Of a stretch of 49,682 nt of DNA, positions 10,052-21,556 are shown in pieces. The translations under genes and the position numbers were made by a program. A model generated the notes under the pieces. That model did no database searches, was not told the origin of the DNA, and was given only the letters and a program-made list of their open reading frames with translations. The DNA is taken from NCBI GenBank assembly GCA_012862575.1, contig BLSF01000124.1:1-49682 (forward strand), given 5' to 3'. Positions within the stretch are counted from its first letter, which is position 1. Each line of letters opens with the position of its first letter. This DNA is from Parietichytrium sp. I65-24A (taxonomy: Eukaryota; Sar; Bigyra; Thraustochytrida; Thraustochytriidae).

Positions 10052-11062
10052 TCAAGCTTTTGAAGGCAGAACCCCGGAATTGTTACAAGTGTCTATAACC
10101 TTTTGAAATTTTAGCTTTCGCTTCGACTCCAATCCACGTAGCATACCTTGAATTAAGACAGTTGTGATCGCGTCACAATCGCCGTACAGTTCGCTTGTGA
10201 ATGGTGGGATTCCAGGTTTCAGTTTGACTGGTTCGCGATTCACTAAAACTCGAGGAGTGTCTTCTGAGACAAGGGAGAGTATACTTGACATTGGCGCCAC
10301 CTGAAGAGACGTTCCCATCACGAGAACCATATCAGCCTTTTCGCAATCTGTAGCAAGTTGCTTAAAAACCCTTCCCGGGATTTCCTCACCAAAAAAGACA
10401 ATCGCAGGTTTAAGCACTCCAGAGCACTTTTCTTTCTCGCACCGTGCAACAGACTGCTGGCGAACGTACTTCTCGACCACTGCGCGCGGATAGGACTTTT
10501 TGCACTTGAGGCAGGACGCCTTCTCGAGCGTTCCGTGGCACGTGACAACCTTCTTCAGCCCCGCAACCTTCTCGAGGCCGTCTATATTCTGCGAGTATAG
10601 CTTCACCAACATGCCCATTCGTTCAAGCGCGAGCAGGAACCGATGCGTGGGCGACGGCGCGATCATCGCTTGCGGGTATAGCACCTCGGCGAATTTGTAA
10701 AACGGCTCCGGATCGTCTTCAAAGTATTCCATGTCGAACAGGCATTCGGGCTGCGGCAGAAGCAGCCCCAGTTCCTCCACCATTTTATATATCCCCGTGC
10801 TCGACCTAAAGTCCGGGATGCCGCAGCTCTGGCTGATTCCGGCGCCCACCAGGACGACCACATTCCGCGCTTTGCTCAGCTGCATCGCCACCTTCTCCAG
10901 CTCGTCCCCGAGCTCTGTCCCACTCTCCACCGAGCCCTCTGCCTTCACTTGAGCCTTGCCATCCGCAGCTTTTCCGAGCCTGCCTCGCGGTTTCTTGGCC
11001 TTCTTGCGCGAGGCGTCGTCCGCCACGGGCTCGCCTTTGCGCTTAGCCACTCGTATCGGCAT
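10052..11062 (-). CDS. Class I sirtuin, NAD+-dependent protein deacylase
   Basis: The first in-frame ATG gives 336 residues. Sirtuins remove acyl groups from lysines with NAD+ as co-substrate. The Rossmann core shows GAGIS (73-77), PDFRS (83-87), QNIDGLE (158-164) and the catalytic His176 (CHGTLE). The zinc module has Cys184, Cys187, Cys208 and Cys213. GTSLQVAPMSS (250-260) is the late NAD-binding block. The spacing and motifs fit class I (Sir2/Hst2/SIRT2-like). The N-terminal 50 residues are basic and include KKAKKPRGR, a likely nuclear localisation signal, so chromatin is a plausible target. The reading frame is open upstream but offers only non-ATG starts. The start position may be off by one or two bases. 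Confidence 0.93.
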   Translation of the reverse strand: MPIRVAKRKGEPVADDASRKKAKKPRGRLGKAADGKAQVKAEGSVESGTELGDELEKVAMQLSKARNVVVLVGAGISQSCGIPDFRSSTGIYKMVEELGLLLPQPECLFDMEYFEDDPEPFYKFAEVLYPQAMIAPSPTHRFLLALERMGMLVKLYSQNIDGLEKVAGLKKVVTCHGTLEKASCLKCKKSYPRAVVEKYVRQQSVARCEKEKCSGVLKPAIVFFGEEIPGRVFKQLATDCEKADMVLVMGTSLQVAPMSSILSLVSEDTPRVLVNREPVKLKPGIPPFTSELYGDCDAITTVLIQGMLRGLESKRKLKFQKVIDTCNNSGVLPSKA

Positions 11063-12188
11063 TCTTTTATTAACAAAAGCAAGCAGCACGTACGCGGTAC
11101 GCAAAGGTGTACGCGAGAAACTGCGACTTGAACTGTACAACGAGTCTCAATGTGAACTGACGTTCCGGTGGGGAGTGTACACGACACGGTGTTGGTACAA
11201 GGACGCAACGCAAGGGGGTTTTAAAGAGTGTGATCAAGAGTGGCAAGAGCAAAGCGAAAACTGCAATGCAAAAACATTCGATGCTCGCTGCGCGCGTGCC
11301 CCAAGCATTTGGCCAGAATTCAGCAAAGGCCTCATGACTCTCATGACGTTGTGAACATAGCCTGTCATGGCAAGTCAACAGTGCAGAGGACAGCAATATC
11401 TCTTCGGCTGTAGGAATTCAAGACAGAACGCTTGCTCGGGCAATCTCAACCTCAAACAGAGCCTCCGCGGCCAGGCCTACCATTCCCTCTCTCTCTCCTC
11501 TCTCGCGTTTGAACGCTTTGTTCTGACTATGCGAGCCATCGCTCTCCAAAATCTGCAACGATTTATCAGAAGCATTTTTCTAGTGCATGTCAAAGTTGAG
11601 CGGCCACTTGTCTTTTGTCGGGATTGGGACTCTTTTGGTTGATTGGGCCGTGAGTGAGATGAGGGTTGGTGTGGGAATTGTGGGAGCTGGTGTCTCCCGA
11701 GTGAATGAGTAAACTATAAACTTAAGCCCAGATGTCAGATCGTCGGAGTAGTCGGAGTCTTGATTGCCCAAGTCTTGGATGAAGTGGCCAATCAGTCTGA
11801 CTCCGCGAACACTGCATGCATGAAACGTCCTGTTTTGTAATACGAAATTACGTGGTATCGCGGTATTACTGACAGTACCGGCAACCTGTAAAAGTCGTGA
11901 GTCATGAATCATGAATCATGAATTATGAGTGATGGCTAAAGTCGAAGACCAGGATGAGAGCGACTACTGGGTTTCATCAATAGCAAAGAACAAGAGATTG
12001 TTGAACTGCAAGTAGGAATATTCATTTTTACTTTTTATTGTTGCTTTCGATCAATGATGAACGTGTTTTGGTCAGGAGGTTTGACAGAGTGAGGTTTGAC
12101 AGAGTGAGCCTTGTACAGTCAGTCATTGGCTGAGATTTGAGTGCAGTGAACTACTAGAATCACACGTACCAGCACGTGTGTACCAGTC
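11063..12188. other. Gene-free spacer, sirtuin upstream region
   Basis: The part next to 11063 should hold the sirtuin promoter. A short repeat of TCATGAATCATGAA units lies at about 11899-11925. No reading frame shows recognisable content and no RNA gene is seen. Confidence 0.4.
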
Positions 12189-12612
12189 CTAAGCCTTTGC
12201 AGGTTTAAGTTTGGTCTCTCGCTGTCCGAATTGAAGAAGAACCGGCGGATTGGACGCGTTCAAGGCGCGACTGAATCGCAAACAGCTCGCGAAAATCATC
12301 TTCGCAATCGGCGTTGTGTAAAAGGTCGCGGTGGCGACATATGTATACGGAATGAGACTCGTGTGACATGAAACTCTAAGGGAATTGATGCAAAAATCAA
12401 AATTGCTTTGGTTACCTGGTTTCTTCCGAAGAAAGATCATGACCGATGAGACAATGTCCTCGCACAACGATAAAAGTCACGGGAGCTAACACGCCGCCAA
12501 ATTCATAAGTCTGTGCGCAGATGCTGTTGTTGTGAATATGTGATTTATAGGGGAAAAGATTTAGACTGTCGCGCGCAGCAAACTTCATAACATAGCGAGA
12601 ACGTGATTCCAT
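12189..12612 (-). CDS. Possible small two-exon gene, unknown product
   Basis: Two open frames on the minus strand, 12612-12416 and 12375-12189, join in frame if a 40-nt segment with GT...AG ends (12415-12376) is removed. The spliced product would have 127 residues. The segment starts GTAACC, ends CCCTTAG and is T-rich, and its size matches the well-supported 41-nt intron of the SpoVS-like gene. Without splicing the first frame stops immediately after the donor. I do not recognise the product; a weak likeness to the late part of tensin-type C2 domains is not enough to name it. An in-frame stop just before the first ATG means that upstream exons are possible. Chance is a serious alternative. 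Confidence 0.3.
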
Positions 12613-13365
12613 GACTCATAAACGTGTGCCAGCATAGCCTCTTGGTCCAGAAAGAAATAAATTTCGCACATGGACACATCACCTATCACCAAACTCGAAA
12701 ATAGTCCTCTCAAACCTCATTTGACTCCACCTTGTCAAAACCGCGGAGTTGTAAATTTCGCGCCATGCCAACCACAACTGTTTGCGACACTTTGCAATAA
12801 GCAGATGCTCAAAAAAAAGCCTGTGCAGGAAACACCGCCAAGAGAATTTATAATTCCGAGCATGATCCTTCGTTCCAAGTCATTGTCCAGTTTAGATTAG
12901 CGACACAGGGATATGGACAGTAAAGGTACAGAGTTTGCGGACGCAGACATTGAAACGAACTCTCTAGCCGTGAGATCATAAAGCGGCGTGCAAATCGGCC
13001 ATCAAGCACTGCAAAACGATATTTTCTCCTCACTAATATTCGTAACGCCAGAAAGCGACAGAGCATTTCCCCCATTCTCTGCACAACGTTACACCACCAG
13101 ATGTTGCTTTGCTGATCAACATACACGACGCATAACCTCTTCGCGTTCATTGATATCTTCTCTCTCCCTCTCTCTTCCCTACCTCTCTCTCTCTCCACCA
13201 GTAGTCACTTTCCGCTTTGAACTGCCCGAAACAAAATCTGCGAGCGGACGTCCGAGTCGTTGCGAGGCCACACGGCCTGTCCACAGCACCGGCGCGCGAG
13301 AGTGGAGTAAGTGAAACGATCTGAATGTACACCCACCTCTCCTCGCGCGTCTGTGTCGAGCGCTC
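12613..13365. other. Spacer with CT-rich tract
   Basis: The stretch contains a CTCTCT-rich microsatellite at 13159-13197. A minus-strand frame starting near 13150 runs about 100 codons without similarity to anything I know. It could be an unspliced exon belonging to the weak gene at 12189-12612, but I cannot connect them. Confidence 0.35.
13159..13197. repeat. CT microsatellite
   Basis: Imperfect CTCTCT tract; low-complexity, non-coding. Confidence 0.8.
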
Positions 13366-14345
13366 TTAGATTTGGTGGGAGAGCACGAAAAACTGCATCG
13401 CATTCGCAGAGGTACCATTCTCAAAGTCGATGACGCAAAATTCCGGCTGAAATTCGAGGTCAAGACCATCGTCCTGTTTTATGTATGCAAATAGAATATT
13501 ATCACCATCAAGGTCAGTATCACGTCTTACCACCTGTGTTCAAAGAAAAAGAAAAAAGTGCACGAGAGACTTACCGCAAGGTATTTGCGACCAAAATAAA
13601 TTGCATCCACTGCACGGAAGACTGGATTCTGACCAACCGCTGTTATTTTCACCCGCTTGTTTTCTCGTACGTTCTTGGCGATCGCCCCAGCAAGCTGAGA
13701 GGTGCCAGATTTTCCGGCAGACTTTAGGGTTTGGTGCGCAACATTCTTGGATTGCACCCGAACGAGCACTTTCTTGAGATTGAGCAATATGAGATCCTTG
13801 ATATCCCCACCTGGCTCACCACGATGAACCTCGACAACCAAATCGATTGAATTATCTTCCAGATACGACCTTGCAATGGCGATGGCTTTAACAGCCTGAT
13901 TTACGGATGCAGGGCCAACAGCACTCAGGATTGGGGGCTCCGCCTCGCGCGACGTGTGGGCGATGGAGCCAGCCAGCTGCTTGACCGGGCTAGAAGATGC
14001 CACAGAGAGCACCTTTCTTCCTTCGGCAAACGCTGGAAGGCCCTTCGACAAGCTCAGAGCTCCACCTTTGCGGCTCCGTGTCTCTGGCTCCTGTCCTCCT
14101 GTTGCACTACTGTTGTTGTTGTTGTTGTTATTGTTGTTGCTGCTGCTGCTGTTGCTGCTGCCGCCGCCAAGGTGACTACCGGTTACACCGTTGTGTATGC
14201 CTCCCTGAAGGTGATGGGTTGCGGCATCCATCATGCCATGCGGCATCCCGCGATCTATCGATGTGTCTGCCCTACTTTGCGAAGTAATACCGCTATCATC
14301 CGCGCCGCTGTTCTCGCCCATTCCCAGCGCGCTCTGCAGATTCAT
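13366..14345 (-). CDS. Tandem SpoVS-domain (Alba-fold) protein, two exons
   Basis: The gene consists of exon 1 (14345-13575) and exon 2 (13533-13366), separated by a 41-nt intron (13574-13534) with GTAAGT donor, a T-rich stretch and ACACAG acceptor. Splicing is in phase 0 and gives 312 residues. The N-terminal 105 residues are low-complexity, with a run of 9 Asn flanked by Ser and Gly. Two related domains follow: about 110-195 with SAVGPASVNQAVKAIAIAR (141-159), and about 196-300 with TAVGQNPVFRAVDAIYFGRKYL (starting at 235). The first motif closely resembles bacterial SpoVS (IGAGALNQAVKAVAIARG). SpoVS proteins adopt an Alba-like nucleic-acid-binding fold; in bacteria they influence sporulation. 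Here DNA or RNA binding is inferred. The first in-frame ATG is at 14345. Confidence 0.8.
13534..13574 (-). other. 41-nt spliceosomal intron in the SpoVS-like gene
   Basis: On the minus strand the segment reads GTAAGT at the donor, then CTCTCGTGCAC, a T-rich stretch and AACACAG at the acceptor. Removing it continues the second SpoVS-like domain for 55 more codons to a TAA. Reading through it gives a hydrophobic-phenylalanine run and an early stop, which looks artificial. Confidence 0.8.
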
Positions 14346-15020
14346 CGCGACTTGTCTCTTGCTTGCCACCCGCCAAGTCCTTCTCGTCTTTTCGCGCTCG
14401 CACAGCGCTGTCCACACGCTCTTAGCTCCTTCCGCTCCACCAAGTGCTCTCCGCGCTCTTGGCTTCCTTTCCGAACTGCCGACTACTGCCGACACTCCGC
14501 ACTCTTTCACTCTTTCACTCTTTCACAATTTCGCTGTTTTGTCGCTCTGCCGGCGAAGCCACGCCCGTCTTGTGCACTGTGGTCACAACCAACCTCTAGG
14601 TAGCGACCGCAGAGAGCTGCTGATGACTGACTGATGGAGTTGATTGATTGATAGATAGGTCAAATCCAAAGGAATTCGGGGCTTGCGGGCCTGCGACCTT
14701 GGCCTACCTCTCTCTATCTCTCTATCTCTCTTGCTGCGCTCTGTATACGCCGTCCGTCTAGGCTAGTGCTCGCCCTCTGGTAGCTAGCACTCCGCTCTCC
14801 TGCAGACGACCGTACTCAGGGTAGCCTCCTTCTTGGTCAAGCCTTCACTGACTGTGTGAGAGTGCTACAACCACCTCGGATTAAGGTTTAGTGCTCTCAC
14901 AGGCACTGTCTCTGCCACTTTGTGCCACTCTGTGCCACTGTGGTCGTGTGGTGGATGAGTGGGTGAGAAGGTGAGTAGAATTTAGAATTTAGTTGAGTGA
15001 CTGATTGATGGGTGGTGCCT

Positions 15021-15193
15021 TCACTCTCACTCTCTCTCTGTCTTTCTGCACCTTCTCTTTCTCTCTCTGTGTCAAGTTCTCTTTCACGTCCTCTCAGAGT
15101 CCCTTTGTTCTCTCTCTCTCTCTCACCGGGTAATGGACGTGAGGAAGAAAGGGGTTTGGCTCCCGCCTTCTCTCTCTCTCTCTCTCTCTCTCT
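15021..15193. repeat. Long CT-rich microsatellite region
   Basis: Runs of CTCTCT broken by short unique words; reading frames through it give Ser/Leu-rich or Glu/Arg-rich peptides on the two strands, which are artefacts. Confidence 0.85.
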
Positions 15194-16718
15194 TGCCGCG
15201 TTTGGTACTTGTGTACCAGCACCTCTCTTTTGCGAGCTTGACAATTAAATTTGCTCAGGTTTTCGATCAAATTTTGCTCAGGGTTTCGATCGAGCTTTGG
15301 CGGAAAGTTAGCTCTAGAATGAGGCAAGGTCAGGTCAGGATTGTGACTCGCGAGGGCAAGTGTCAAGTAACTGGTCGTTTCGAACGCGCTGCGCGGCGAA
15401 TTCCTGAACTGCAAAGACTGCAAAGCTTGGAAGGCTGTATCGTCTTTCGTTTCTTTGCTTCTTTGTTTGACCCGGAGATGACCGAGCCTGTTGTTGTTGT
15501 TGTTCTTGTTGGGAGAATGCGCACCTAGTATGCTACACGCTGTATGCGGCGGCAGCTGACTGACTGGCTCGCTCGCTCGCTCGCTTGCTGCTGGCCGACT
15601 ATTTTGCCGTCCTTTTTTTTTATCTCTTTCTTCTTGCTGTTTACGTTCGCTTCCGCGCAAGGCCAAGAAGAGTTCCTACCAACTCACGGTCAAAGCTTTG
15701 TCTGACTGGGCAAAGCAGCGAGCTCTGCTGTTGCCGGATGACGGATGACGGATGAGGTGATGGGGAATTGGATGTGTTGACTTTGGTAGATTGGCAGATG
15801 GGCAGCGAATGAATGAAAGCTTGAATGAATGCGCGCCAAGTCAATGGAGCTTTGGGTGTCCTTTTCTTTCTCTGAACACACAGGGCTGGACTGTTGCAGG
15901 CCTTGCTGCGAGCCCTTCCTATTTCCTTCCAAGTTCCCCCACCGCTCGCTGACTTGCGTCCTGAAGTGTGCTGCCGCTCTGAACGGCACCGGTGCGGAAG
16001 GGAAAACGGGGAAAACGGAGAGAAATGGAGATTGCGGACGATGCGTATTTCGCGCGTTGTGCGTTGTGCGTTGTGCGTTGTGGTTTCTGGATCAAAGATT
16101 GCACACGACGCCTTTCTGTTTCTGTTTCTCTTTGTATTTGCATTTGCATTTGCATTTGTGTTTGTTACGAGCTTTTGTCGACGAGGAGGTTTGATTCGTC
16201 TGTCCATTCTTCAACCTTCTACGATCTCTATGATTCCAGGACTTTGGCTAAGCTAGGATCTAAAGTTGACGATGGACCAAGCACTATTTCACCGTCGATT
16301 GACTGTGAATGAATGAAAATGAATTGAAAAGATGGCAAACGCAGAAAGGAAAAGGCAAAGAGGAAGGAAAGAAAGAAACGCGCAAGGTGGTAACAGCGAA
16401 GAACATTGAACGGATGATGGACGGGACTGACGGGACAGAGTTGATTTAAAAAAAGGATGAATGATGGATAGATATGATGGATGGATCGATCTACTGATCA
16501 GTTTACGAGTCAGCGAATTCCAGTATAGCTGAGCACCTAGTCCTCCTAGCCGCCGCGCTACAGCAAACGAAAGAAGCGGCAAATAGCGTCAGAATCAGAG
16601 TCAGCGAAAAGACCAACTCTGCGATGCGTCTTCCACTCTCTTTTTTACCATCACCTGATCGCCGCTAAGCTATGCATAAACTTATCGCCACTGTCCATCT
16701 GAACTGCATATCTCCCTT

Positions 16719-16753
16719 TTCTCTCTCACTCTCACTCTCTCACTCTCTCTCTG
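16719..16753. repeat. CT microsatellite
   Basis: CTCTCTCACTCTCACTCTC-type tract. Confidence 0.8.
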
Positions 16754-18116
16754 CTCCATTTTTTCCTTTTCTTTCCGTCTTCATTTTCTTCCTCTGTCTC
16801 CTCTGCGCCGCCCTTCTCTTTCCCAGCGGTCCAGACACCACGGTAAGAGGGTGGCTAGCATGCGGGGGAATGGAAGGAAGGGAAGGAGCGAGACAGACTT
16901 CGACACTGCGGGAGAAAGAAGGAGTTGAGTCGCTGAGGTAGTAGAACCCCTTATCGCGCCGGTACTTCAGGGGGAAAGGGAAGGGTTCCGTTCTTCTCTT
17001 TTCTCTTGTACCCCAGAATCGGCACCGGTATAGTAATAGAGTTTTACTGTGCTGTATGAGTAGACGTCTTTACACTCTAGTTTCTATTAGTTTCTTCTCA
17101 TTCCACTTGTTGCTGTCAATTTCTTCAGAGTCTCCGGAGCTAAACTACGGAACAGTACCGATAGCCCAAGACGTACTATCTATTTAGATTAGAGTAGAGT
17201 ATCCATATCCTATAAATTCTGTGTAGTGATTGATACTCTAGATAGTAAGTATGTAGAAATCACTACCGTGTCCACACGTGTGTCCATATCCAATTAATTA
17301 TTTCACTTTGGTGGACGGACTTTTGGGAAAGGAAAATCGAGCACGTCGTCTGCCCATCACTCTGTCCATCAACTGGCCATTGGATGCGCGATTTCGTTTC
17401 TTTGTTCACAGTCAAATTAACAAATGTTTGACTTGCGTGGAGAATAAATTAACTTGGCGCGGAAAAAAAACTAAGAAAAATAAAAAAAGAAGGCAAACCA
17501 CCCCCCAGGATCTCGGGGAAAATGGATCAACGTCAAACTACAAAAGCGACTAATAAGGTACTTAAAGAGGGGACCCCATCCACCGCACCGTAGAGCATAT
17601 TTACCCCAATGCTATAGAACTCGTATCTTCTCTTAGTGTATTCGCACTGTGATTTGCTTGCCAGACAGCCAGACAAGCGATTGAGGATGCCATCTTGTCC
17701 TTACAGTGACAGTGTTCAGGTACACAGTTAGACGCGTTTTGTGAAACTAAGAGTGATTTACAGTTGGAATGAGAAGACCGCTATTACGCGTTGCGGTCAC
17801 AACAAAAGCGGAGACAGCGACATCTGTGAAGGGAAAGTATGGGCCGAATGTCTCGCGAACAGCACGCAGTGCACGCAGTGCACGAAGGCAGGCGGCCAGC
17901 TCTTACCTCTACTCTCGTCGGTAGTCGACACAAGACCGACAACAGGTGAAAGACATCGGGAATCCGCGGGAATGATGCGATTCAAGCCTAGCTTTCTTGG
18001 CTTTCTGGGCCATCTGGGCGAGGTGATTCCCTTTGATAAGTTGAGCTTGCTGAGTATAACTTCCTCCGTCGCAAGAAATCCTTGCTTGTCCATCGTCATT
18101 CGTGTTGATTCGCCAC

Positions 18117-18150
18117 TGTGAGTACTGTGAGTACTGTGAGTACCAGTACA
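18117..18150. repeat. Decamer repeat TGAGTACTGT
   Basis: About three direct copies of a 10-nt unit containing GTAC, followed by a GTACCAGTAC word. Confidence 0.75.
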
Positions 18151-18240
18151 GTGTCAAGCATTGCTTCTGTTGAGTTGATTTGATTGAAGACGCGATAAGA
18201 GCGCATAGTGTCTTGTCTGGGAAGGAAAGCGGCCACTTGC

Positions 18241-18360
18241 CTCTTTCTTTCTTCCCCTTACTTTCCTTGCCCGGTACACCTCCTCCTCCTCTCTCATGCT
18301 CCTTCATTCCTTCCTTCCTTCACTTCCTTCCTCCCATCCTTCCTTCCTTCTCCCCTTCTT
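18241..18360. repeat. TTCC/CTCC pyrimidine tract
   Basis: Nearly pure pyrimidine stretch built of CTTCC units; low-complexity. Confidence 0.8.
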
Positions 18361-20395
18361 CTGATGGCTCACAGTCCGGGAAGAACTCGCGTTTGTCTGT
18401 GCTAGTTTTGTGGAATTCCGAATTGCATGAAATTCCGCGGAAAAGCTTAATTGGTAGGCTCCTTTCTAGCGTCTCTTTCCTCGCAGACAGTGGAGCGCAG
18501 GACCGCCAAGTTGTGGGCAAACGGCCGCTCCGAGTTGGCCTGGATTCCATCTCCTTCTTCTTCTTTCCGCAGGGTGGTTCGCTGAACTCTGCGAATCTCG
18601 CACCGCCACCGAGGCATCCTAACGAGGAATATGCTACTGCTACCCGCGGGTTCCTTCATTCTCCCGCGGTCATTCTCTTCTTTTACAGTGTTTGGAAATG
18701 TTGGAATTAATGTTTGGGTTTTGACAATTTACGAGTGCGCAGGGCTGGTGAGAGCTGAGAATTCCATCTATCGTCCTCGTCCTCGTCGTTTGGGAAATAC
18801 CTCGCGCTGACTGCTTGGCTGCTTCTCGCTGGTCCGTAAAGTCCGTACTGTCAGAACCTGGTACCCGTGATAACCTGTGTTAACTTTCCAAATTGCGTTC
18901 CTCGGTGGTGGAAAATCCCATCAGGTCCATCAGTAACACTCTTGAATTTCGCGTACAGTCCCCCAAAACTCCGACGTGTGTCATTGTCCCAACACAGATG
19001 GCTACGTCTTCAAGTAGGAAGGTCCAAATTGGGTAGAACTCTGGTTGTCCTGCGGGAAAGGGAAGTGGCAATTCAAAGATGGTTTTCTAAGAACTGCATT
19101 TCTTCTTGGTCTGCCGTTGCTAACAAGACAATAAGACCGGTCCCTGACTCGCTTTGCACTGTCAGTAAGAATAGATTTGTAAATGAATAAGTAAATGTTT
19201 TATTTCCTCCTTTTCCTGCAAGTGCTGCAGAACTACGCGCATACACTCAGTGCTAAAAAGCTCTTGCACAGTGCGTCGTGAACATGTAGATCTAGTAGCC
19301 AGAGAACCAGGGAAAGAACCGGCCGAACTGGAATGACGCATAAACTGTGGTGTCGAATACAACGCATTCAAACGGTTTCCGGGTTTAGAATCTTCAAAAC
19401 ACTTTCAAAACTGCGAGCCCTCTTTTCGGATGGCGCCCATCGGGAAGAAAAAGAATGCAGCAAGCATTTTTGCTGAAAACTGAAACTGCCAGACTAGGCT
19501 AGAGCTAAAGATTGGTATTAACTGTAAATGCTTCTTCTTCTTTCCCAATTATAATTTTCCCGCTCAACAGTCTCCATAGGGCCACAGGGCTTACATTAAT
19601 ACTTCAGCCAACGATTCTCTAGCGAACAGGGAGTTGCTCCTCTTTGTGATGAAGTTGTTTGTGGTTCCAAGTCAGCAGATCAGAACTCAGAAGTTATGAA
19701 AGCTTTTTACAAGTTACTTGAACTTTGAACAAGACGTGAAGTTTGGAACTCAACAGTTCCAAAGGCACTCTCTCTCTTGTACTCACAGTCCAGAGAAAAG
19801 AACGTAACGTTGCAACTACTGTCCTCGCTCACGCAAAACTGCAAAACTGCAACAAATCCGTTAATCAAGCCTGATAACAATCGTTAGTAGCAGTGGCGCA
19901 TAGCCTCCTTCCTTCCTTCTCCTCCCCCTCCCTCGAGAGACTCGCATCAATAACGGGAATTGCTGAAAAGTCCTAGTGGCACCTACCCCCTTCCTCCTCC
20001 TTCAGCAGCCATTCTAAGTTATCTTTTTATCAGTTTTATTACTATAAGCAGTATGAGCAGTATGGTAAATAAATAGAAGATTATTTCAATTATTTCAAAA
20101 TCAAGCCATTCCTGTCACTGCGAAAAACATTCAACAAAAGAGCAAAACCCCAAAAAAACGATACGTTCAAATCTCTGAAAGAAATCTTCTTCCATCTCTC
20201 CTTCCTTGCGCGACAAACTCAGCGATAAGGAAAGAAGGAAGAGAGAGAGAGATGAGAGGAAGATGAGAGGAAGAAGATGGAAAATGCAGCCCTGTCGAGG
20301 CCCTACATAGTGGAACGGGCAAGCGAGCGAAGAGTCGGAACGAAAAGCAGGCTCTCACTTCTCTCACTCATGAATCCACAAACTCACACAGACCA

Positions 20396-20450
20396 GCCAC
20401 ACAACATTTCACAACAGCACACAACAGCACACAACGGCACACAACGGAAA
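20396..20450. repeat. AGCACACAAC minisatellite
   Basis: About four imperfect copies of a unit of about 10-11 nt, AC-rich on the plus strand. Confidence 0.7.
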
Positions 20451-21556
20451 GAACGGAATGAGTATGCCTGGCGGTTTTGCTTCCACGAGTCCAGCTCTCA
20501 CAGACCTCACAGATTCACAGACCTCAACAGTGTAATTTGCGATGCGATGGGTGTACTAGTAGCGACTGGCATTAGCAGCATCGCGCTGTGATCGCGTGTG
20601 TGCGTTTGAAGATGGCAAGAAGGCCAAGATTTCCCAGCCAGGGAACTACGAGGAGATGAGCTCACACAGAGTGACCGCGGGCTCATTCTTCTTTCTGCCT
20701 TGGCTTTCCCTTGCTCTCAGGGAATCGCTGAATTGCGATTGCGATTGGCAACGTGAGTTTTGAGCCCTCTTTTCGTCAAGGGCGAAGGAACAATCTGGAA
20801 AATGGCATTCGATCTCTTCCTGTATCAGTTCTTTCTTTTATGTATTTTTTTCCTTCCTTCCCTTCCTCATTCTCACCCTTGCTTCATCGCGTGAAAGCGG
20901 ACCACAGTTCGCCCGACCTCGTTGAAAGCCGGCTTTACTTGCATATGGAGGGTCGAAATGAATAGTATTAAAACTCGCACACATTCACGAGCCACTCGGC
21001 ACGCGAGGGAAGATGCATGAGAAACGAAAAAGGGGGATTGAAGAGGAACCCGGTCCTGCTTCGGAGCTTCGGAACATGCGTCGGCGCTTGCGCGCTTTAC
21101 CTTATGGTCGAGTTTCGATTTGACTTCCTTGAAATGTTCGAGTCTTTCGTTGGCCACATCGCTGAACGCTCAGCTTTCGGACCCAGCTTGCTTCGACGCC
21201 GAACTGCGTGCAATTTTTGTTCTGGGTACGACTGCTCGCTGCGTTCCCTTGGCCAACCCCTTTCTTTTTTTGTTCATTCATTCACAGGAACATGAATTTG
21301 CAAAAGTATATTTTCAGAAAAAGCTAGAATTTAGATTTAGAATTTAGGATTTGTACAAGTCCACATAACTTTGTATTTTTTATATTTGATTCGCGTGCAT
21401 CAACATAATTAACACAAAAGCAGACTCTTCTGTGACAAGGGAAGACGTAAAGTTGCGGCCCTTGGAAAACCAATTGCAAAGTCAAATTGAAGAGATCGGT
21501 TTTTCAACCGTCTCTCGAAATTGGCCGTCCAGATCGCTCGAGTTCTGACATGAGGA

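Larger units (their letters stand above)
14346..21556. other. 7.2-kb gene-poor region rich in simple repeats
   Basis: I find no convincing protein or RNA gene in this long stretch, although flanking regions are gene-dense. It holds pyrimidine tracts (15021-15193, 16719-16753, 18241-18360), hexamer- and heptamer-type repeats (16051-16082 GTGCGTT units, 16136-16165 TTTGCA units), a 10-nt TGAGTACTGT repeat (18117-18150) and an AGCACACAAC repeat (20396-20450). Longer frames, for instance at 18180-18710, are built from these repeats. The first few hundred bases presumably carry the promoter of the SpoVS-like gene. Genes split by several introns could be hidden here. Confidence 0.45.

Noticed and set aside
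13956-14603. Long plus-strand frames opposite the SpoVS-like gene
   Set aside because: They are shadows of the minus-strand coding region and of its trinucleotide tract; the minus strand has the recognisable domains.
18180-18710. Plus-strand frame of 176 codons
   Set aside because: Much of it is built from the CTTCC pyrimidine tract, giving Ser/Pro/Phe-rich sequence, which is a repeat artefact.
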